DNA of 64,000 bases. It comes from Achromobacter anxifer (GTDB taxonomy: Bacteria > Pseudomonadota > Gammaproteobacteria > Burkholderiales > Burkholderiaceae_B). How positions within the stretch are numbered: position 1 is the first letter of the stretch; each line of letters begins with the position of its first letter. The notes beneath the pieces are model-generated. The model searched no databases. It was not told the origin of the DNA and saw only the letters and a list, made by a program, of their open reading frames with translations. Below, one piece after another: positions 27,771 to 37,430 of this stretch. Made by a program: the position numbers and the translations under genes. Where the stretch lies: positions 682,001 through 746,000 of the forward strand of contig NZ_CAHLAR010000003.1 of the NCBI RefSeq assembly GCF_903652925.1, read 5' to 3'.

Positions 27771-27800
27771 ATTGTAGCAGCTTGCCCTGCCTCGTCCAGC
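27771..27800 (-). promoter_or_regulatory. Possible promoter for riboswitch transcript
   Basis: TACAAT on the minus strand (27776-27771) is a good -10 box placed about 10 bases before the start of the conserved riboswitch sequence. A weak CTGGAC lies about 17 bases further upstream as -35. Confidence 0.45.
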
Positions 27801-27896
27801 GATTTCCGCGCGGGCGGCGCGGGGTGTCGGATCCGGGGGATGGCAGGTAAAGTAAACGGCATCCTCACCCTGCCGGGGTTCGCGCCCCAGTCCGCC

Positions 27897-29240
27897 ATGA
27901 GCCTGCCTCCCGACGACATCGCCCCTTACGCCGCACGGCGCCAACGCCTGATGGAGCACATGCGCGCCGAAGGCGGCGGCATCGCCATACTGGCGACCGC
28001 CCCAGAGGCCACCCGCAACCGCGACGCAGAGTATCCGTACCGGCATGACAGCGATTTCTTCTACCTGACCGGTTTCACCGAACCCGGCGCCTGGCTGGTG
28101 CTGATCGCCGGCGCGAGCGACCGCGCCCTGCTCTTCTGCCGCCCGCGTCATATCGAACACGAGATCTGGGAAGGCAAGCGCTTCGGCCCCGAGGCGGCCG
28201 CAGCGCACTTCGGCTTCGACGACGCCCACCCGCTCGATGCGCTGGATGAACTGATGCCCTCGCTGCTGCTGGACCACGCGACCTTGTACGCCCCGCTGGC
28301 CGGCGACAAGCGCAGCGACGGCCGCCTGCACCGCTGGCTGGCCGCCGCGCGCGAGGCCAGCCGCGGCGGCCACGCCCCGCCCTCGCGCCAGCAGGACATC
28401 CGGCCCCTGCTAGCGGAAATGCGGCTGATCAAGGACGCCTCGGAGATCGCGGCGATGCGGCGCGCGGCGAAGATTTCCGCCGGCGCCCACATGCGCGCCA
28501 TGCGCGTCGCCCGCCCCGGCATGCGCGAATATGAAATCGAGGCGGAACTGCTGTACGAATTCCGCCGCCACGGCGCGCAGTCGGTGGCCTACAACAGCAT
28601 CGTGGCCGCCGGGGAAAACGCCTGCGTGCTGCACTACCCGGCCGGCGAAGCCGTGCTGCGCGATGGCGACCTGGTGCTGATCGACGCGGGCTGCGAGGTC
28701 GACAGCTACGCCAGCGACATCACCCGGACCTTCCCCGTGAACGGCCGCTACAGCGGCCCGCAGCGCGCGCTGTACGACTTGACCGTGGCGGCCCAGGACG
28801 CGGCGGCGCAGGCCACCGCGCCGGGCCGCGGCTTCAACGACGGCCACCAGGCCGCGCTGCGCGTGCTGGCCCAAGGCATGCTGGACCTGAAACTGTTGAA
28901 GGGCTCCCTCGACGGCGTGCTGGAATCCGGAGACTACAGCCGCTTCTACATGCACCGCACCGGCCACTGGCTGGGCCTGGACGTGCACGACGTGGGCGAT
29001 TACCGCCAGCCCGGGCCCGCCCAGGGCGCGGAACGCCCTTGGCGCCGGCTGGAAGCGGGAATGATGCTGACGATCGAGCCCGGCATCTATGTACGGCCCG
29101 CCGACGACGTGCCCGAGGCCTACTGGAACATCGGCATCCGCACCGAAGACGATGCGTTGGTCACCAACGAGGGCTGCGAGCTCATCACGCGCGGCGTGCC
29201 GGTACAGGCAGCGGAAATCGAGGCGCTGATGCGCGAATAG
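27897..29240 (+). CDS. pepP: Xaa-Pro aminopeptidase
   Basis: 447 residues, M24B family. It removes N-terminal residues before proline. The N-terminal domain is AMP_N (YRHDSDFFYLTGFTEPGAW). The catalytic pita-bread domain has metal ligands in DAGCEVDSYASDITRTFP (two Asp), HRTGHWLGLDVHD (His), TIEPGIY (Glu) and IRTEDDALVT (Glu). ATG 27897 (MSLPPDD) fits the family; an upstream frame to 27840 adds unrelated residues. It runs divergently from the riboswitch-controlled antiporter. Confidence 0.94.
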   Translation: MSLPPDDIAPYAARRQRLMEHMRAEGGGIAILATAPEATRNRDAEYPYRHDSDFFYLTGFTEPGAWLVLIAGASDRALLFCRPRHIEHEIWEGKRFGPEAAAAHFGFDDAHPLDALDELMPSLLLDHATLYAPLAGDKRSDGRLHRWLAAAREASRGGHAPPSRQQDIRPLLAEMRLIKDASEIAAMRRAAKISAGAHMRAMRVARPGMREYEIEAELLYEFRRHGAQSVAYNSIVAAGENACVLHYPAGEAVLRDGDLVLIDAGCEVDSYASDITRTFPVNGRYSGPQRALYDLTVAAQDAAAQATAPGRGFNDGHQAALRVLAQGMLDLKLLKGSLDGVLESGDYSRFYMHRTGHWLGLDVHDVGDYRQPGPAQGAERPWRRLEAGMMLTIEPGIYVRPADDVPEAYWNIGIRTEDDALVTNEGCELITRGVPVQAAEIEALMRE

Positions 29241-29259
29241 GCGGCGCGGCCGGCCCGCG

Positions 29260-29724
29260 CTAGAAGACGTAGCCGTCCAGCCAGCCCATGGCCACCCAGG
29301 TGTAGACCACCACCATGGCAATGGCGAACATGGACACGATGGAACCGACCAGGCAGGCAGTAAGCGCCACCAGCACCGGCCCCCAGCCGGTCCGGTTCGG
29401 CCGGCCCAGGCCGGCGTTGTAGATCCGGTCGAACTTCTCGTCGGACATGAGCGAGAACACCGCGCTCTCGATGAACCCGTCGATCATGGGAATGAACACC
29501 AGGAAGAAGGCGGGGTTGTCGTACCAGACGGGGTAGTAATTGAAGGCGCAGAACAGGCTGACCAGCGTCACCGCGGTCACCAGCCAGGCATGGCGGCGTC
29601 CCAGATACCACCAGTGTGCCCCGAAGGCGCCGAACAGGCAGGCCAGCAGGCCTACCGTGACTTTGCCGCGCGGGCGGCGGGCGGGTGCGGCGGACAACGG
29701 GGAGGAAGCCTGGAGCTGCGTCAT
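29260..29724 (-). CDS. TM2-domain membrane protein
   Basis: 154 residues. After a Pro/Ala-rich cytoplasmic start comes a TM2-type pair of helices, GLLACLFGAFGAHWWYLGRRHAWLVTA, then further hydrophobic stretches giving about four membrane segments in total, and a C-terminal VVVYTWVAMGWLDGYVF. The function of such TM2 proteins is unknown. Convergent with pepP and divergent from the ubiH-like gene. Confidence 0.75.
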   Translation of the reverse strand: MTQLQASSPLSAAPARRPRGKVTVGLLACLFGAFGAHWWYLGRRHAWLVTAVTLVSLFCAFNYYPVWYDNPAFFLVFIPMIDGFIESAVFSLMSDEKFDRIYNAGLGRPNRTGWGPVLVALTACLVGSIVSMFAIAMVVVYTWVAMGWLDGYVF

Positions 29725-29805
29725 GTCGATCGACCGGAAAGGGAAACCCCGGCGGCTGGACTGCGCCGGCTGCTGCGGATTGTAGTGGACGGTTAAAATC
29801 CGGTC

Positions 29806-30975
29806 ATGACTTCTTCCGCCTTCGACATAGCGATTCTTGGCGCGGGCCCGGTGGGCCGCGTGCTGGCCCTGATGCTGGCGCGCGTGGCGCCGGATCCGGC
29901 CCGCATCGCGCTGCTTGCGGGCAACGCGCCCGCACCGGCCGCGCCGTCGGCGGCGGCGCCCGCCGCGGATCCCCGCGTGCTGGCCATGAACCACGGCAGC
30001 CGCGTGCTGCTGGAGTCGCTGCATGCCTGGCCCGAGCGCTCGGCCGACATCCGCAACATCCATGTGTCGCAGCGCGGGCGGCTGGGTCGCACCCTGATCC
30101 AGAACACCGATTTCGGCGTGCCCCAGCTGGGCAGCGTGGTGGCCTATTCCGGGCTGCACGCCAGGCTGGACGAATGCGTGGCCGCCTGCGGCGTCACCGT
30201 GCTGGAAGGCCCCCCGGCCCGGATCGGCCTGCAGGACGCCGACGGCGTGCGCGTCGAACAGGGCGACGCGACGCTGCTGTGCCGGGTCGCGGTGCAATCC
30301 GACGGCGCGGGCGGGACCGACGTGCGACGCGATTACGACCAGCATGCCGTGCTGACCACCGCCCACGCAACCCTGCCCCGCCGCGGCTGGGCCTGGGAAC
30401 GCTTCACCGCCGAAGGTCCGCTGGCGCTGCTGCCCCACCCGCAGATGCCGGACGCCTATTCCGTGGTCTGGTGCAGCGCGCCGGAACGCGCCGCCGAACT
30501 GGCCGCGCTGGACAACGCCGCCTTTTCGCGGGCGCTGTCCGCAGCCTTTGGCGACCGCCTGGGCAGGCTTTCCAGCCAGGCGCCGCGCCATGTCTTCCCG
30601 CTGGCGCTGAGCGCCCGCCGCGCCCAGGTGCATGGCCGCGTGGCGGCCATCGGCAATGCCGCGCAAACCCTGCATCCGGTCGCCGGCCAGGGTTTGAACC
30701 TGGGCCTGCGCGACGCAGCCCGCCTGGCCCAGACGCTGGGCGGCTGGCTGGCCCATCCCGAGGTCAATCCCGGCTCCGCCCTGGCGGAATTCGCCGGCGC
30801 GCGCCATGTGGACCGCTTCATCACCGCGGGCCTGACCGATCTGATGCCCCGCATCTTCTCGACCGGCCTGGCGCCGGTCGAGCATGCCTGCGGCCTGGCC
30901 TTATTGGGGATGGATCTGGCCTCCCCGCTGCGCGCGCCCTTGGCGCAGCATCTGCTGCAAGGTTTCCGCGCCTGA
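29806..30975 (+). CDS. UbiH/UbiF-family FAD monooxygenase
   Basis: 389 residues. The FAD Rossmann start is AFDIAILGAGPVGRVLALML; the second FAD site is AAIGNAAQTLHPVAGQGLNLGLRDAARLAQ, the hallmark of the ubiquinone-hydroxylase branch (UbiH/UbiF/VisC). It probably hydroxylates the aromatic ring in ubiquinone synthesis at the membrane. Which ring position it serves cannot be told from sequence alone. An Ala/Pro-rich insertion occurs near residues 40-55. It is followed by dusB on the same strand. Confidence 0.9.
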   Translation: MTSSAFDIAILGAGPVGRVLALMLARVAPDPARIALLAGNAPAPAAPSAAAPAADPRVLAMNHGSRVLLESLHAWPERSADIRNIHVSQRGRLGRTLIQNTDFGVPQLGSVVAYSGLHARLDECVAACGVTVLEGPPARIGLQDADGVRVEQGDATLLCRVAVQSDGAGGTDVRRDYDQHAVLTTAHATLPRRGWAWERFTAEGPLALLPHPQMPDAYSVVWCSAPERAAELAALDNAAFSRALSAAFGDRLGRLSSQAPRHVFPLALSARRAQVHGRVAAIGNAAQTLHPVAGQGLNLGLRDAARLAQTLGGWLAHPEVNPGSALAEFAGARHVDRFITAGLTDLMPRIFSTGLAPVEHACGLALLGMDLASPLRAPLAQHLLQGFRA

Positions 30976-31090
30976 TTCCCTGGTAATCCGTCCCCGCACA
31001 GGGGACGGATTGTCTGCTTTCGCCTTCCTTTGTTACCAAGTGTTCTCCAAGTGACAAAGGGGGAACGATCGAGCCGGTTAAAATGTGAGC

Positions 31091-32116
31091 ATGCGCATAG
31101 GTCAATGGACCCTTCCCAACAACGTGATGGTCGCGCCCATGGCGGGCGTGACGGACCGTCCTTTCCGCCAGCTTTGCAAGAAGCTGGGGGCGGGCTACGC
31201 CGTGTCGGAAATGGCCGCGAGCAACCCCAAGCTGTGGGATAGCGTCAAGACGTCCCGCCGCCTGAACCACGACGGCGAGATCGCCCCCATTTCGGTGCAG
31301 ATCGCCGGCGCCGACCCCGCCATGATGGCCGAGGCGGCGGCATTCAATGCCAGCAAGGGGGCCCGCATCATCGACATCAACATGGGCTGTCCGGTGAAGA
31401 AGGTCTGCAACGTGGCCTCCGGGTCGGCGCTGCTGCGCCATGAAGACCAGATCGCCCGCATCCTGGACGCGGTGGTGGCCGCCTGCGCGCCCCTGGACGT
31501 GCCGGTGACCCTGAAGACCCGCACCGGCTGGGACCGCGAAAGCCGCAATGCCCTGCGGGTGGCGAAAATGGCGGAAAACGCCGGCATCGCCGCACTGACC
31601 CTGCATGGCCGCACCCGCGCCGACCTCTATACGGGGGAGGCGGAATATGACACTATCCGCGCCGTCAAGGCCGAGCTGAAAATCCCCGTTGTCGCCAACG
31701 GAGATATCACCTCGCCCGAAAAAGCCAGGCTCGTCCTGGATTACACTGGCGCCGACGCGGTCATGATCGGCCGGGCGGCTCAAGGCCGTCCCTGGATTTT
31801 CCGCGAAATCGACCACTACCTGCGCACGGGCGAAACACTGGCCCCTCCCTCCTATGGGGAAATGCGCGAGCTGCTGCTCGAACATCTCGACGACCACTAC
31901 CGGTTCTACGGCGAGCACACCGGCGTACGCACGGCGCGCAAGCACATAGGCTGGTATCTGGACGGCCTGCCGGGGGCGGACTCGTTCTGCGCCCGCATGA
32001 ATCTGATCGACAACACCCGCGACCAGTGGCGGGCCGTGTCGGACTGGTTCGACCTCATCTCGCGCGACGGCGGATCCCATCCGGCGCCGGTCGCAGAAGC
32101 CCTGCTGGCGGCATAA
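31091..32116 (+). CDS. dusB: tRNA-dihydrouridine synthase B
   Basis: About 341 residues. It reduces uridines in the tRNA D-loop using FMN and NADPH. Motifs are APMAGVTDRPFRQL, DINMGCPVKKVCNVASGSALLR with the catalytic cysteine, LTLHGRTRADLYTG, and GADAVMIGRAAQGRPWIF. ATG 31091 is preferred over GTG 31085. The fis gene follows within 40 bp, the classic dusB-fis operon. Confidence 0.95.
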   Translation: MRIGQWTLPNNVMVAPMAGVTDRPFRQLCKKLGAGYAVSEMAASNPKLWDSVKTSRRLNHDGEIAPISVQIAGADPAMMAEAAAFNASKGARIIDINMGCPVKKVCNVASGSALLRHEDQIARILDAVVAACAPLDVPVTLKTRTGWDRESRNALRVAKMAENAGIAALTLHGRTRADLYTGEAEYDTIRAVKAELKIPVVANGDITSPEKARLVLDYTGADAVMIGRAAQGRPWIFREIDHYLRTGETLAPPSYGEMRELLLEHLDDHYRFYGEHTGVRTARKHIGWYLDGLPGADSFCARMNLIDNTRDQWRAVSDWFDLISRDGGSHPAPVAEALLAA

Positions 32117-32152
32117 CCGCCTCAACACCAACATAAAAATATCTGTACTCAA

Positions 32153-32392
32153 ATGAGCAAGAAAGATGTCCTGGAAGAATGCGTGCGCGCCAGCCTGGAG
32201 CGCTATTTCGAAGACTTGGGCGAATCCGAGCCCCACGATATGTGGGACATGGTGATGCGCTGCGTTGAGCGCCCGGTGCTTGAAGTGGCGTTGGAACGGT
32301 CGGGCGGCAACCAGTCGCGGGCATCCGAAATGCTGGGCATCACCCGCAACACCCTGCGCAAGAAGTTGCTGGCGCACAATATCCAGGTATAG
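32153..32392 (+). CDS. fis: DNA-binding protein Fis
   Basis: 79 residues, slightly shorter than enterobacterial Fis (98). The C-terminal helix-turn-helix is textbook: [36 protein letters not shown]. The N-terminal beta-hairpin arm is shortened, as in other betaproteobacteria. Fis is a nucleoid protein that bends DNA and activates rRNA and tRNA promoters in fast growth. It lies directly after dusB. Confidence 0.95.
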   Translation: MSKKDVLEECVRASLERYFEDLGESEPHDMWDMVMRCVERPVLEVALERSGGNQSRASEMLGITRNTLRKKLLAHNIQV

Positions 32393-32493
32393 CTTTCGCT
32401 TGCGGGCGGCTGCGCATCGCGCCGCCCGCTCCCCCCAGATTTCCCATCCGACCTGAACGAGAAAGGCGCTCCCGCCCACTCCCGTCCCCAACC

Positions 32494-34083
32494 ATGAAAA
32501 TCGAAACCGCCCTGCTTTCGGTGTCCGACAAGACCGGCATCGTTGAATTTGCCCGCGCCCTGGCCGCGCGCGGCGTGCGCCTGCTGTCCACCGGCGGCAC
32601 CGCCAAGCTGCTGGCCGACTCCGGCCTGACCGTCACCGAAGTGGCGGCCCACACGGGTTCGCCCGAAATTCTCGATGGCCGCGTCAAGACGCTGCACCCG
32701 AAGATCCACGGCGGCCTGCTGGCGCGCCGCGACAGCGCCGAGCACATGGACACCATCAAGGCGGCCGGCATCGACCGCATCGACATGCTGGTGGTCAACC
32801 TGTATCCGTTCCGCGAAACCGTGGCCAAGCCGGACTGCACTTTCGCCGACGCCGTCGAGAACATCGACATCGGCGGCCCGGCCATGCTGCGCGCGGCGGC
32901 CAAGAACCACGGCACCGAAGCCGGCGGCGTGACGGTGGTGATCGACCCGGTCGACTACTCGCGCGTGCTGGCCGAAATGGACAAGGGCGGCAACACCTCC
33001 TACGGCCTGCGCCTGGCGCTGGCCTCCAAGGTCTACGCCCACACCGCCGCCTACGACGGCGCCATCGCCGCCTACCTGACCAGCCTGGCCGAAGCCGAGC
33101 CCAAGCAGGAAGCCGTGCCGGCCCGCAACGAATGGCCCGGCACCCTGACCTTGCAGGTCAAGCAGCAACAGGCCCTGCGCTACGGTGAAAACCCGCACCA
33201 GACCGCCGCCTTCTACGTGGACGCGCAGCGTCCGGCTGGCCTGCTGGGCAACTACCGCCAGCTGCAGGGCAAGGAACTGTCCTACAACAACATCGCGGAC
33301 GCCGACGCCGCCTGGGAATGCGCGCGCAGCTTCGAGGCGCCCGCCTGCGTCATCGTCAAGCACGCCAACCCCTGCGGCGTGGCCGTCGCGGCCGACACGC
33401 TGGGCGCCTACCAGCAGGCCTTCAAGACCGACCCGACCTCGGCTTTCGGCGGCATCATCGCCTTCAACCGTCCGGTGGACGCCGCCACGGCCGAAGCCGT
33501 CAGCGCGCAGTTCCTGGAAGTGCTGCTGGCGCCGGCCTATGACGGCGCCGCGCTGGCCATCCTGGCCGCCAAGAAGAACGTGCGCGTGCTGGAAGTGCCG
33601 ATGGGCACCGGCCAGAACGCCTTCGACATCAAGCGCGTGGGCGGCGGCTGGCTGGTGCAGAGCCCGGACTCCTACAACGTGCCGCGCGACGCGCTCAAGG
33701 TGGTCAGCAAGCGCCAGCCCACCGAAGCCGAAATGAACGATCTGGCGTTCGCCTGGAAGGTCGCCAAGTACGTCAAGTCCAACGCCATCGTGTTCGTGGG
33801 CGGCGGCATGACCCTGGGCGTGGGCGCCGGCCAGATGAGCCGCATCGACTCGGCCCGCATCGCCTCCATCAAGGCTGAAAACGCCGGCCTGACCCTGAAG
33901 GGTTCGTCCGTGGCGTCGGACGCCTTCTTCCCGTTCCGCGACGGCCTGGACGTGGTGGTGGCGGCTGGCGCGACCTGCGTGATCCAGCCGGGCGGCAGCG
34001 TGCGCGACGACGAAGTCATCGCCGCGGCCGACGAGCACGGCATCGCCATGGTGCTGACCGGCACCCGCCACTTCCGCCACTGA
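32494..34083 (+). CDS. purH: AICAR transformylase/IMP cyclohydrolase
   Basis: 529 residues, bifunctional, catalysing the last two steps of purine synthesis to IMP. The N-terminal MGS-like cyclohydrolase domain has [34 protein letters not shown] and [19 protein letters not shown]. The C-terminal transformylase has [29 protein letters not shown] and the [12 protein letters not shown] end. Full length. Its stop overlaps the ruvC start (TGATG). Confidence 0.97.
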   Translation: MKIETALLSVSDKTGIVEFARALAARGVRLLSTGGTAKLLADSGLTVTEVAAHTGSPEILDGRVKTLHPKIHGGLLARRDSAEHMDTIKAAGIDRIDMLVVNLYPFRETVAKPDCTFADAVENIDIGGPAMLRAAAKNHGTEAGGVTVVIDPVDYSRVLAEMDKGGNTSYGLRLALASKVYAHTAAYDGAIAAYLTSLAEAEPKQEAVPARNEWPGTLTLQVKQQQALRYGENPHQTAAFYVDAQRPAGLLGNYRQLQGKELSYNNIADADAAWECARSFEAPACVIVKHANPCGVAVAADTLGAYQQAFKTDPTSAFGGIIAFNRPVDAATAEAVSAQFLEVLLAPAYDGAALAILAAKKNVRVLEVPMGTGQNAFDIKRVGGGWLVQSPDSYNVPRDALKVVSKRQPTEAEMNDLAFAWKVAKYVKSNAIVFVGGGMTLGVGAGQMSRIDSARIASIKAENAGLTLKGSSVASDAFFPFRDGLDVVVAAGATCVIQPGGSVRDDEVIAAADEHGIAMVLTGTRHFRH

Positions 34084-34631
34084 TGCGCGTCCTCGGCATC
34101 GATCCCGGCCTGCGCCGCACCGGCTTCGGTGTGATCGATGCCGACGGCCCGCGGCTGCGCTATGTGGCCAGCGGGACCATCGTGGTCCCGCCGGCGCTGG
34201 CGCTGGCCGAACGCCTGAAGGTCATCCTGGACAATCTGCGCCAGGTTGCGCGCGACACGCAGCCCGATGTGGCCGCGCTTGAAATCATCTTCCTGAACAC
34301 CAACCCCGCTTCCACCCTGCTGCTGGGGCAGGCGCGCGGCGCCGCGCTGTGCGCGCTGGCCGACAGCTCGCTGGCCGTGCACGAGTACACCGCGCTGCAG
34401 ATCAAGAAGGCCGTGGTCGGCACCGGCCGCGCCGCCAAGGAACAGGTGCAGATGATGGTGCAGCACCTGCTGTCGCTGGACGGCGCGCCCGCGCCCGACT
34501 CGGCCGACGCGCTGGCCTGCGCCATCTGCCATGCCCATGCGGGCCCGCTGCAGGACAAGCTGGAGCGCCTGGGCGCCTCCCTGCGCATGAGCGGCAAGAC
34601 CCGCATCCGCAACGGCCGCCTGATCGGCTGA
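34083..34631 (+). CDS. ruvC: Holliday junction resolvase RuvC
   Basis: 182 residues. The endonuclease cuts four-way junctions in recombination repair. Catalytic acidic residues are visible: Asp in [13 protein letters not shown], Glu in [16 protein letters not shown], and the pair in [14 protein letters not shown]. Start 34083 overlaps the purH stop by one base, indicating translational coupling. ruvA follows after 125 bp. Confidence 0.96.
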   Translation: MRVLGIDPGLRRTGFGVIDADGPRLRYVASGTIVVPPALALAERLKVILDNLRQVARDTQPDVAALEIIFLNTNPASTLLLGQARGAALCALADSSLAVHEYTALQIKKAVVGTGRAAKEQVQMMVQHLLSLDGAPAPDSADALACAICHAHAGPLQDKLERLGASLRMSGKTRIRNGRLIG

Positions 34632-34756
34632 ACCCCTGACACGCCGCGATTTGCCGCAAGGCGGGACCAGTTCCCGCCGATTGCGCGCCCGCGCGTATAG
34701 AATCCCCGCATTCGCCGCGCATTCAGCGGCCTCACCATTGCCAGGCCACCATCACC

Positions 34757-35329
34757 ATGATCGGACGCATCACCGGAACCCTGATCGAAAAACTCCCGCC
34801 CACCATCTGCGTGGACGTGGGCGGTCTGGGCTATGACATCGACGTGCCCATGAGCACGCTGTACTCGCTGCCCGACACGGGCGCGCGCGTCACCCTCTAC
34901 ACCCACCTGACCGTGCGCGAGGACGCCCACATCCTGTACGGCTTCGCCTCGGCCGGCGAACGCAGCGCATTCCGCGAATTGATCAAGGTCAGCGGCATCG
35001 GCGCGCGCACCGCCCTGTCCGTGCTGTCGGGCCTGTCGGTGGCGGACCTGGCCCAGGCCATCACCTTGCAGGAATCCGGCCGCCTGACGCGCGTGCCCGG
35101 CATCGGCAAGAAGACCGCGGAACGCCTGCTGCTGGAAATGCGCGGCAAGCTGGGCGCGGACATCGGCGCCTCGCCCCACGCGGCGCCGGACAACCAGTCC
35201 GACATCCTGAACGCGCTGCTGGCACTGGGCTACTCGGAGAAGGAATCGCTGTCGGCGCTGAAGACGCTGCCCGAAGGCGTGGGCGTGTCCGACGGCATCA
35301 AGCAGGCCTTGAAGGCGCTGGTGCGCTGA
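34757..35329 (+). CDS. ruvA: Holliday junction DNA helicase subunit RuvA
   Basis: 190 residues. It binds the junction as tetramers and recruits RuvB. Domain I starts [28 protein letters not shown]; the helix-hairpin-helix pairs are [13 protein letters not shown]-like and [16 protein letters not shown]; domain III at the end ([22 protein letters not shown]) contacts RuvB. ruvB is about 2 kb away on the other strand, so the ruv genes are split. Confidence 0.96.
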   Translation: MIGRITGTLIEKLPPTICVDVGGLGYDIDVPMSTLYSLPDTGARVTLYTHLTVREDAHILYGFASAGERSAFRELIKVSGIGARTALSVLSGLSVADLAQAITLQESGRLTRVPGIGKKTAERLLLEMRGKLGADIGASPHAAPDNQSDILNALLALGYSEKESLSALKTLPEGVGVSDGIKQALKALVR

Positions 35330-35336
35330 AACAGGC

Positions 35337-36245
35337 TTACAGGTAGCGCGGGGCCACGGCTTCCAGCCCGGTCGGCACCACATGCAGTTCAGGCGCGATC
35401 GGCCCGGTGCAGACGTTGTCGCGGCGCAGTGAATCCAGGTTGTCGCGCGACATCAGCGTCCTGCCGGGCAGGCATTCGAACAGCATCGCCTGCATGCGGC
35501 CCACGCCCATCGGCACGCTGATCACCGGCCGGGGATGGCCGCTCCAGGCCGCGCACAGCCGCGCGATCTCACCCAAGGTGTAGACCTGGGGCCCGCCCAG
35601 TTCGTAGGTCTTGCCGCAGGTATGCGTGTCGCCCAGCGACGAGGCCAGCGCGGCGACCACGTCGCCCACGTAGACGGGCTGCATGCGCGCATGCGCGCCC
35701 GCCAGCGGCAGCACCGGCAGCCAGCGCGCCAGGCCCGCGAACATATTGGTGAACTTGTCGTCGGGGCCGAAGATCACCGAAGGGCGGAAGATGGTCCATC
35801 CGCCCTCGTTCCAGCCCTGGAATTCCTGCTTGATGGCGGCCTCGCCGTCGCCCTTGGAGCGCTGGTACATGCTGTCGCCATTGGAGTCGGCGCCCAGCGC
35901 GCTGACGTGCAGCAGCCGCGGCACGCGCTGCCGGCGGCAGGCCTGGGCAATGCGTTGCGGCAGCAGCACGTGCGCCCGCGCAAAGTCCGAGCCGTAGGGC
36001 CGGCCCGCGTTGCCGTGCAGAATGCCCACCAGATTCACGACCGCGTCGCAGTCCTGCGCCAGGCTGTCCAACGTGGCGTCGTCATGCACGTCGCATTCGA
36101 TCAGGGTGACGGTGGGAAGTATCTGCAGGTCGCGCCCGCGGGCGTAAAGCCGGGTGGGCACGATGATCTGATGCTGGTCCGCGGAGAGCCGCGCGACCAG
36201 ATGACGGCCGATGAAACCGGTGCCGCCGATGACAAGGATACGCAT
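35337..36245 (-). CDS. NDUFA9-like NAD(P)-binding protein
   Basis: 302 residues of the atypical short-chain dehydrogenase group related to complex I subunit NDUFA9. The nucleotide-binding start is MRILVIGGTGFIGRHLVARL; VVNLVGILHG, HVSALGAD and the YQRSKGDGEAAI (Tyr/Lys) motifs follow, then WTIFRPSVIFGPDDKFTNMF. In bacteria its role is unproven; it may bind NADPH in quinone or respiratory chain maintenance. Convergent with ruvA. Confidence 0.88.
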   Translation of the reverse strand: MRILVIGGTGFIGRHLVARLSADQHQIIVPTRLYARGRDLQILPTVTLIECDVHDDATLDSLAQDCDAVVNLVGILHGNAGRPYGSDFARAHVLLPQRIAQACRRQRVPRLLHVSALGADSNGDSMYQRSKGDGEAAIKQEFQGWNEGGWTIFRPSVIFGPDDKFTNMFAGLARWLPVLPLAGAHARMQPVYVGDVVAALASSLGDTHTCGKTYELGGPQVYTLGEIARLCAAWSGHPRPVISVPMGVGRMQAMLFECLPGRTLMSRDNLDSLRRDNVCTGPIAPELHVVPTGLEAVAPRYL

Positions 36246-36346
36246 GTCGCAGCCCCTGTTCGTCAGGATTCAGGTCCGATTCTGCCTTGCACACGCGACA
36301 ACCGCAAGCGCGCATCGGCGGCCCCTTGCGGGCCGCTGTAAGCCCC

Positions 36347-37312
36347 TCAGGCCGCCAGCAGTTTGGCGTAGACCGGAAGGTCGACGTTGCCGCCGCTGAT
36401 GATGACGCCGACCCGCGCGCCGCGCACCGGCACCACGTTCTGCATGACGGCGGCCGCGCCCAGGCAGCCGGTGGGCTCCACCACCATCTTCATGCGTTCG
36501 GCGAAGAAGCGCATGGTGGTGACCAGCTGCTCGTCCGTCACCGTGACGATGTCGCGGACGTGCTGCTGGATGAGCGGAAAGGTCAGGTTGCCCAGGTGCG
36601 TGGTGGCGGCGCCATCGGCCAGGGTCTTGGGCGCCGGAATTCGGACGATTTCACCTTTGCGCAGGGATTGCTGGCCGTCGTTGCCGGCTTCGGGCTCGAC
36701 GCCGTAGACCAGGCAGCGCGGGCTCAGCGCGTAGGCCGACAGTGCCGATCCCGACAGCAGGCCGCCGCCGCCCAGGCAGACGAACAGGTAGTCCAGTTCG
36801 CCCACTTCCTCGAACAATTCCTTGGCCGCGGTGCCCTGGCCGGCGATCACGTCTTCGTGGTCGTAAGGCGGGATCAGGGTGGCGCCGGTTTCCGCCTGGA
36901 TGCGGCGGGCGATGGCCTCGCGGTCCTCGGTGTAGCGGTCATAGGTGACGATCTTGCCGCCATAGCCTTCCGTCGCCGCGCGCTTGGCCGCGGGGGCGTC
37001 CAGCGGCATGATGATGGTGGCCTGCACGCCCTGCAGCTTGGAAGCCAGGGCGATGGCCTGCGCGTGGTTGCCCGACGAGAACGTCACCACGCCCGCAGCG
37101 CGCTGCTCCGGCGTCAGGCGCGCGATGGCGTTGTAGCCGCCGCGGAACTTGAAGGCGCCCATGCGCTGGAAGTTCTCGCACTTGAAGAAGACCGACGCGC
37201 CGCTGATCGCATCGGCCGTGGCCGAGGTCAGTACGGGCGTGCGGTGCGCGTTGCCGGCCAGGCGCTCGCTGGCGCGTACGACGTCATCATAGGTGGGCAA
37301 TTCTGGCTGCAT
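36347..37312 (-). CDS. Threonine/serine dehydratase-like PLP enzyme
   Basis: 321 residues, fold type II PLP enzyme. The PLP lysine lies in GAFKFRGGYNAIARL, followed by TFSSGNHAQAIALA and the phosphate loop CLGGGGLLSG; ISGGNVDLP closes the domain. There is no regulatory ACT tail, so it is a short catabolic-type enzyme: threonine dehydratase, serine racemase or threo-3-hydroxyaspartate dehydratase are all possible. A stretch of about 120 bp separates it from ruvB on the same strand. Confidence 0.88.
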   Translation of the reverse strand: MQPELPTYDDVVRASERLAGNAHRTPVLTSATADAISGASVFFKCENFQRMGAFKFRGGYNAIARLTPEQRAAGVVTFSSGNHAQAIALASKLQGVQATIIMPLDAPAAKRAATEGYGGKIVTYDRYTEDREAIARRIQAETGATLIPPYDHEDVIAGQGTAAKELFEEVGELDYLFVCLGGGGLLSGSALSAYALSPRCLVYGVEPEAGNDGQQSLRKGEIVRIPAPKTLADGAATTHLGNLTFPLIQQHVRDIVTVTDEQLVTTMRFFAERMKMVVEPTGCLGAAAVMQNVVPVRGARVGVIISGGNVDLPVYAKLLAA

Positions 37313-37430
37313 GGGATTCGGTCCTTTGATCGCGAAGGGAAATCAAAACCTTCGGATGATAAACCCGCGGCGCGCTCCCCGCGCCAGCGGAACGCCGTCC
37401 GCAGCGCAGCCCCGGCCGATTCGGCCCCGG

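Noticed and set aside
29685-30986. Second long plus-strand frame over the ubiH-like gene
   Set aside because: Arg/Ala/Gly-rich out-of-frame reading; the FAD motifs are in the frame starting 29806.
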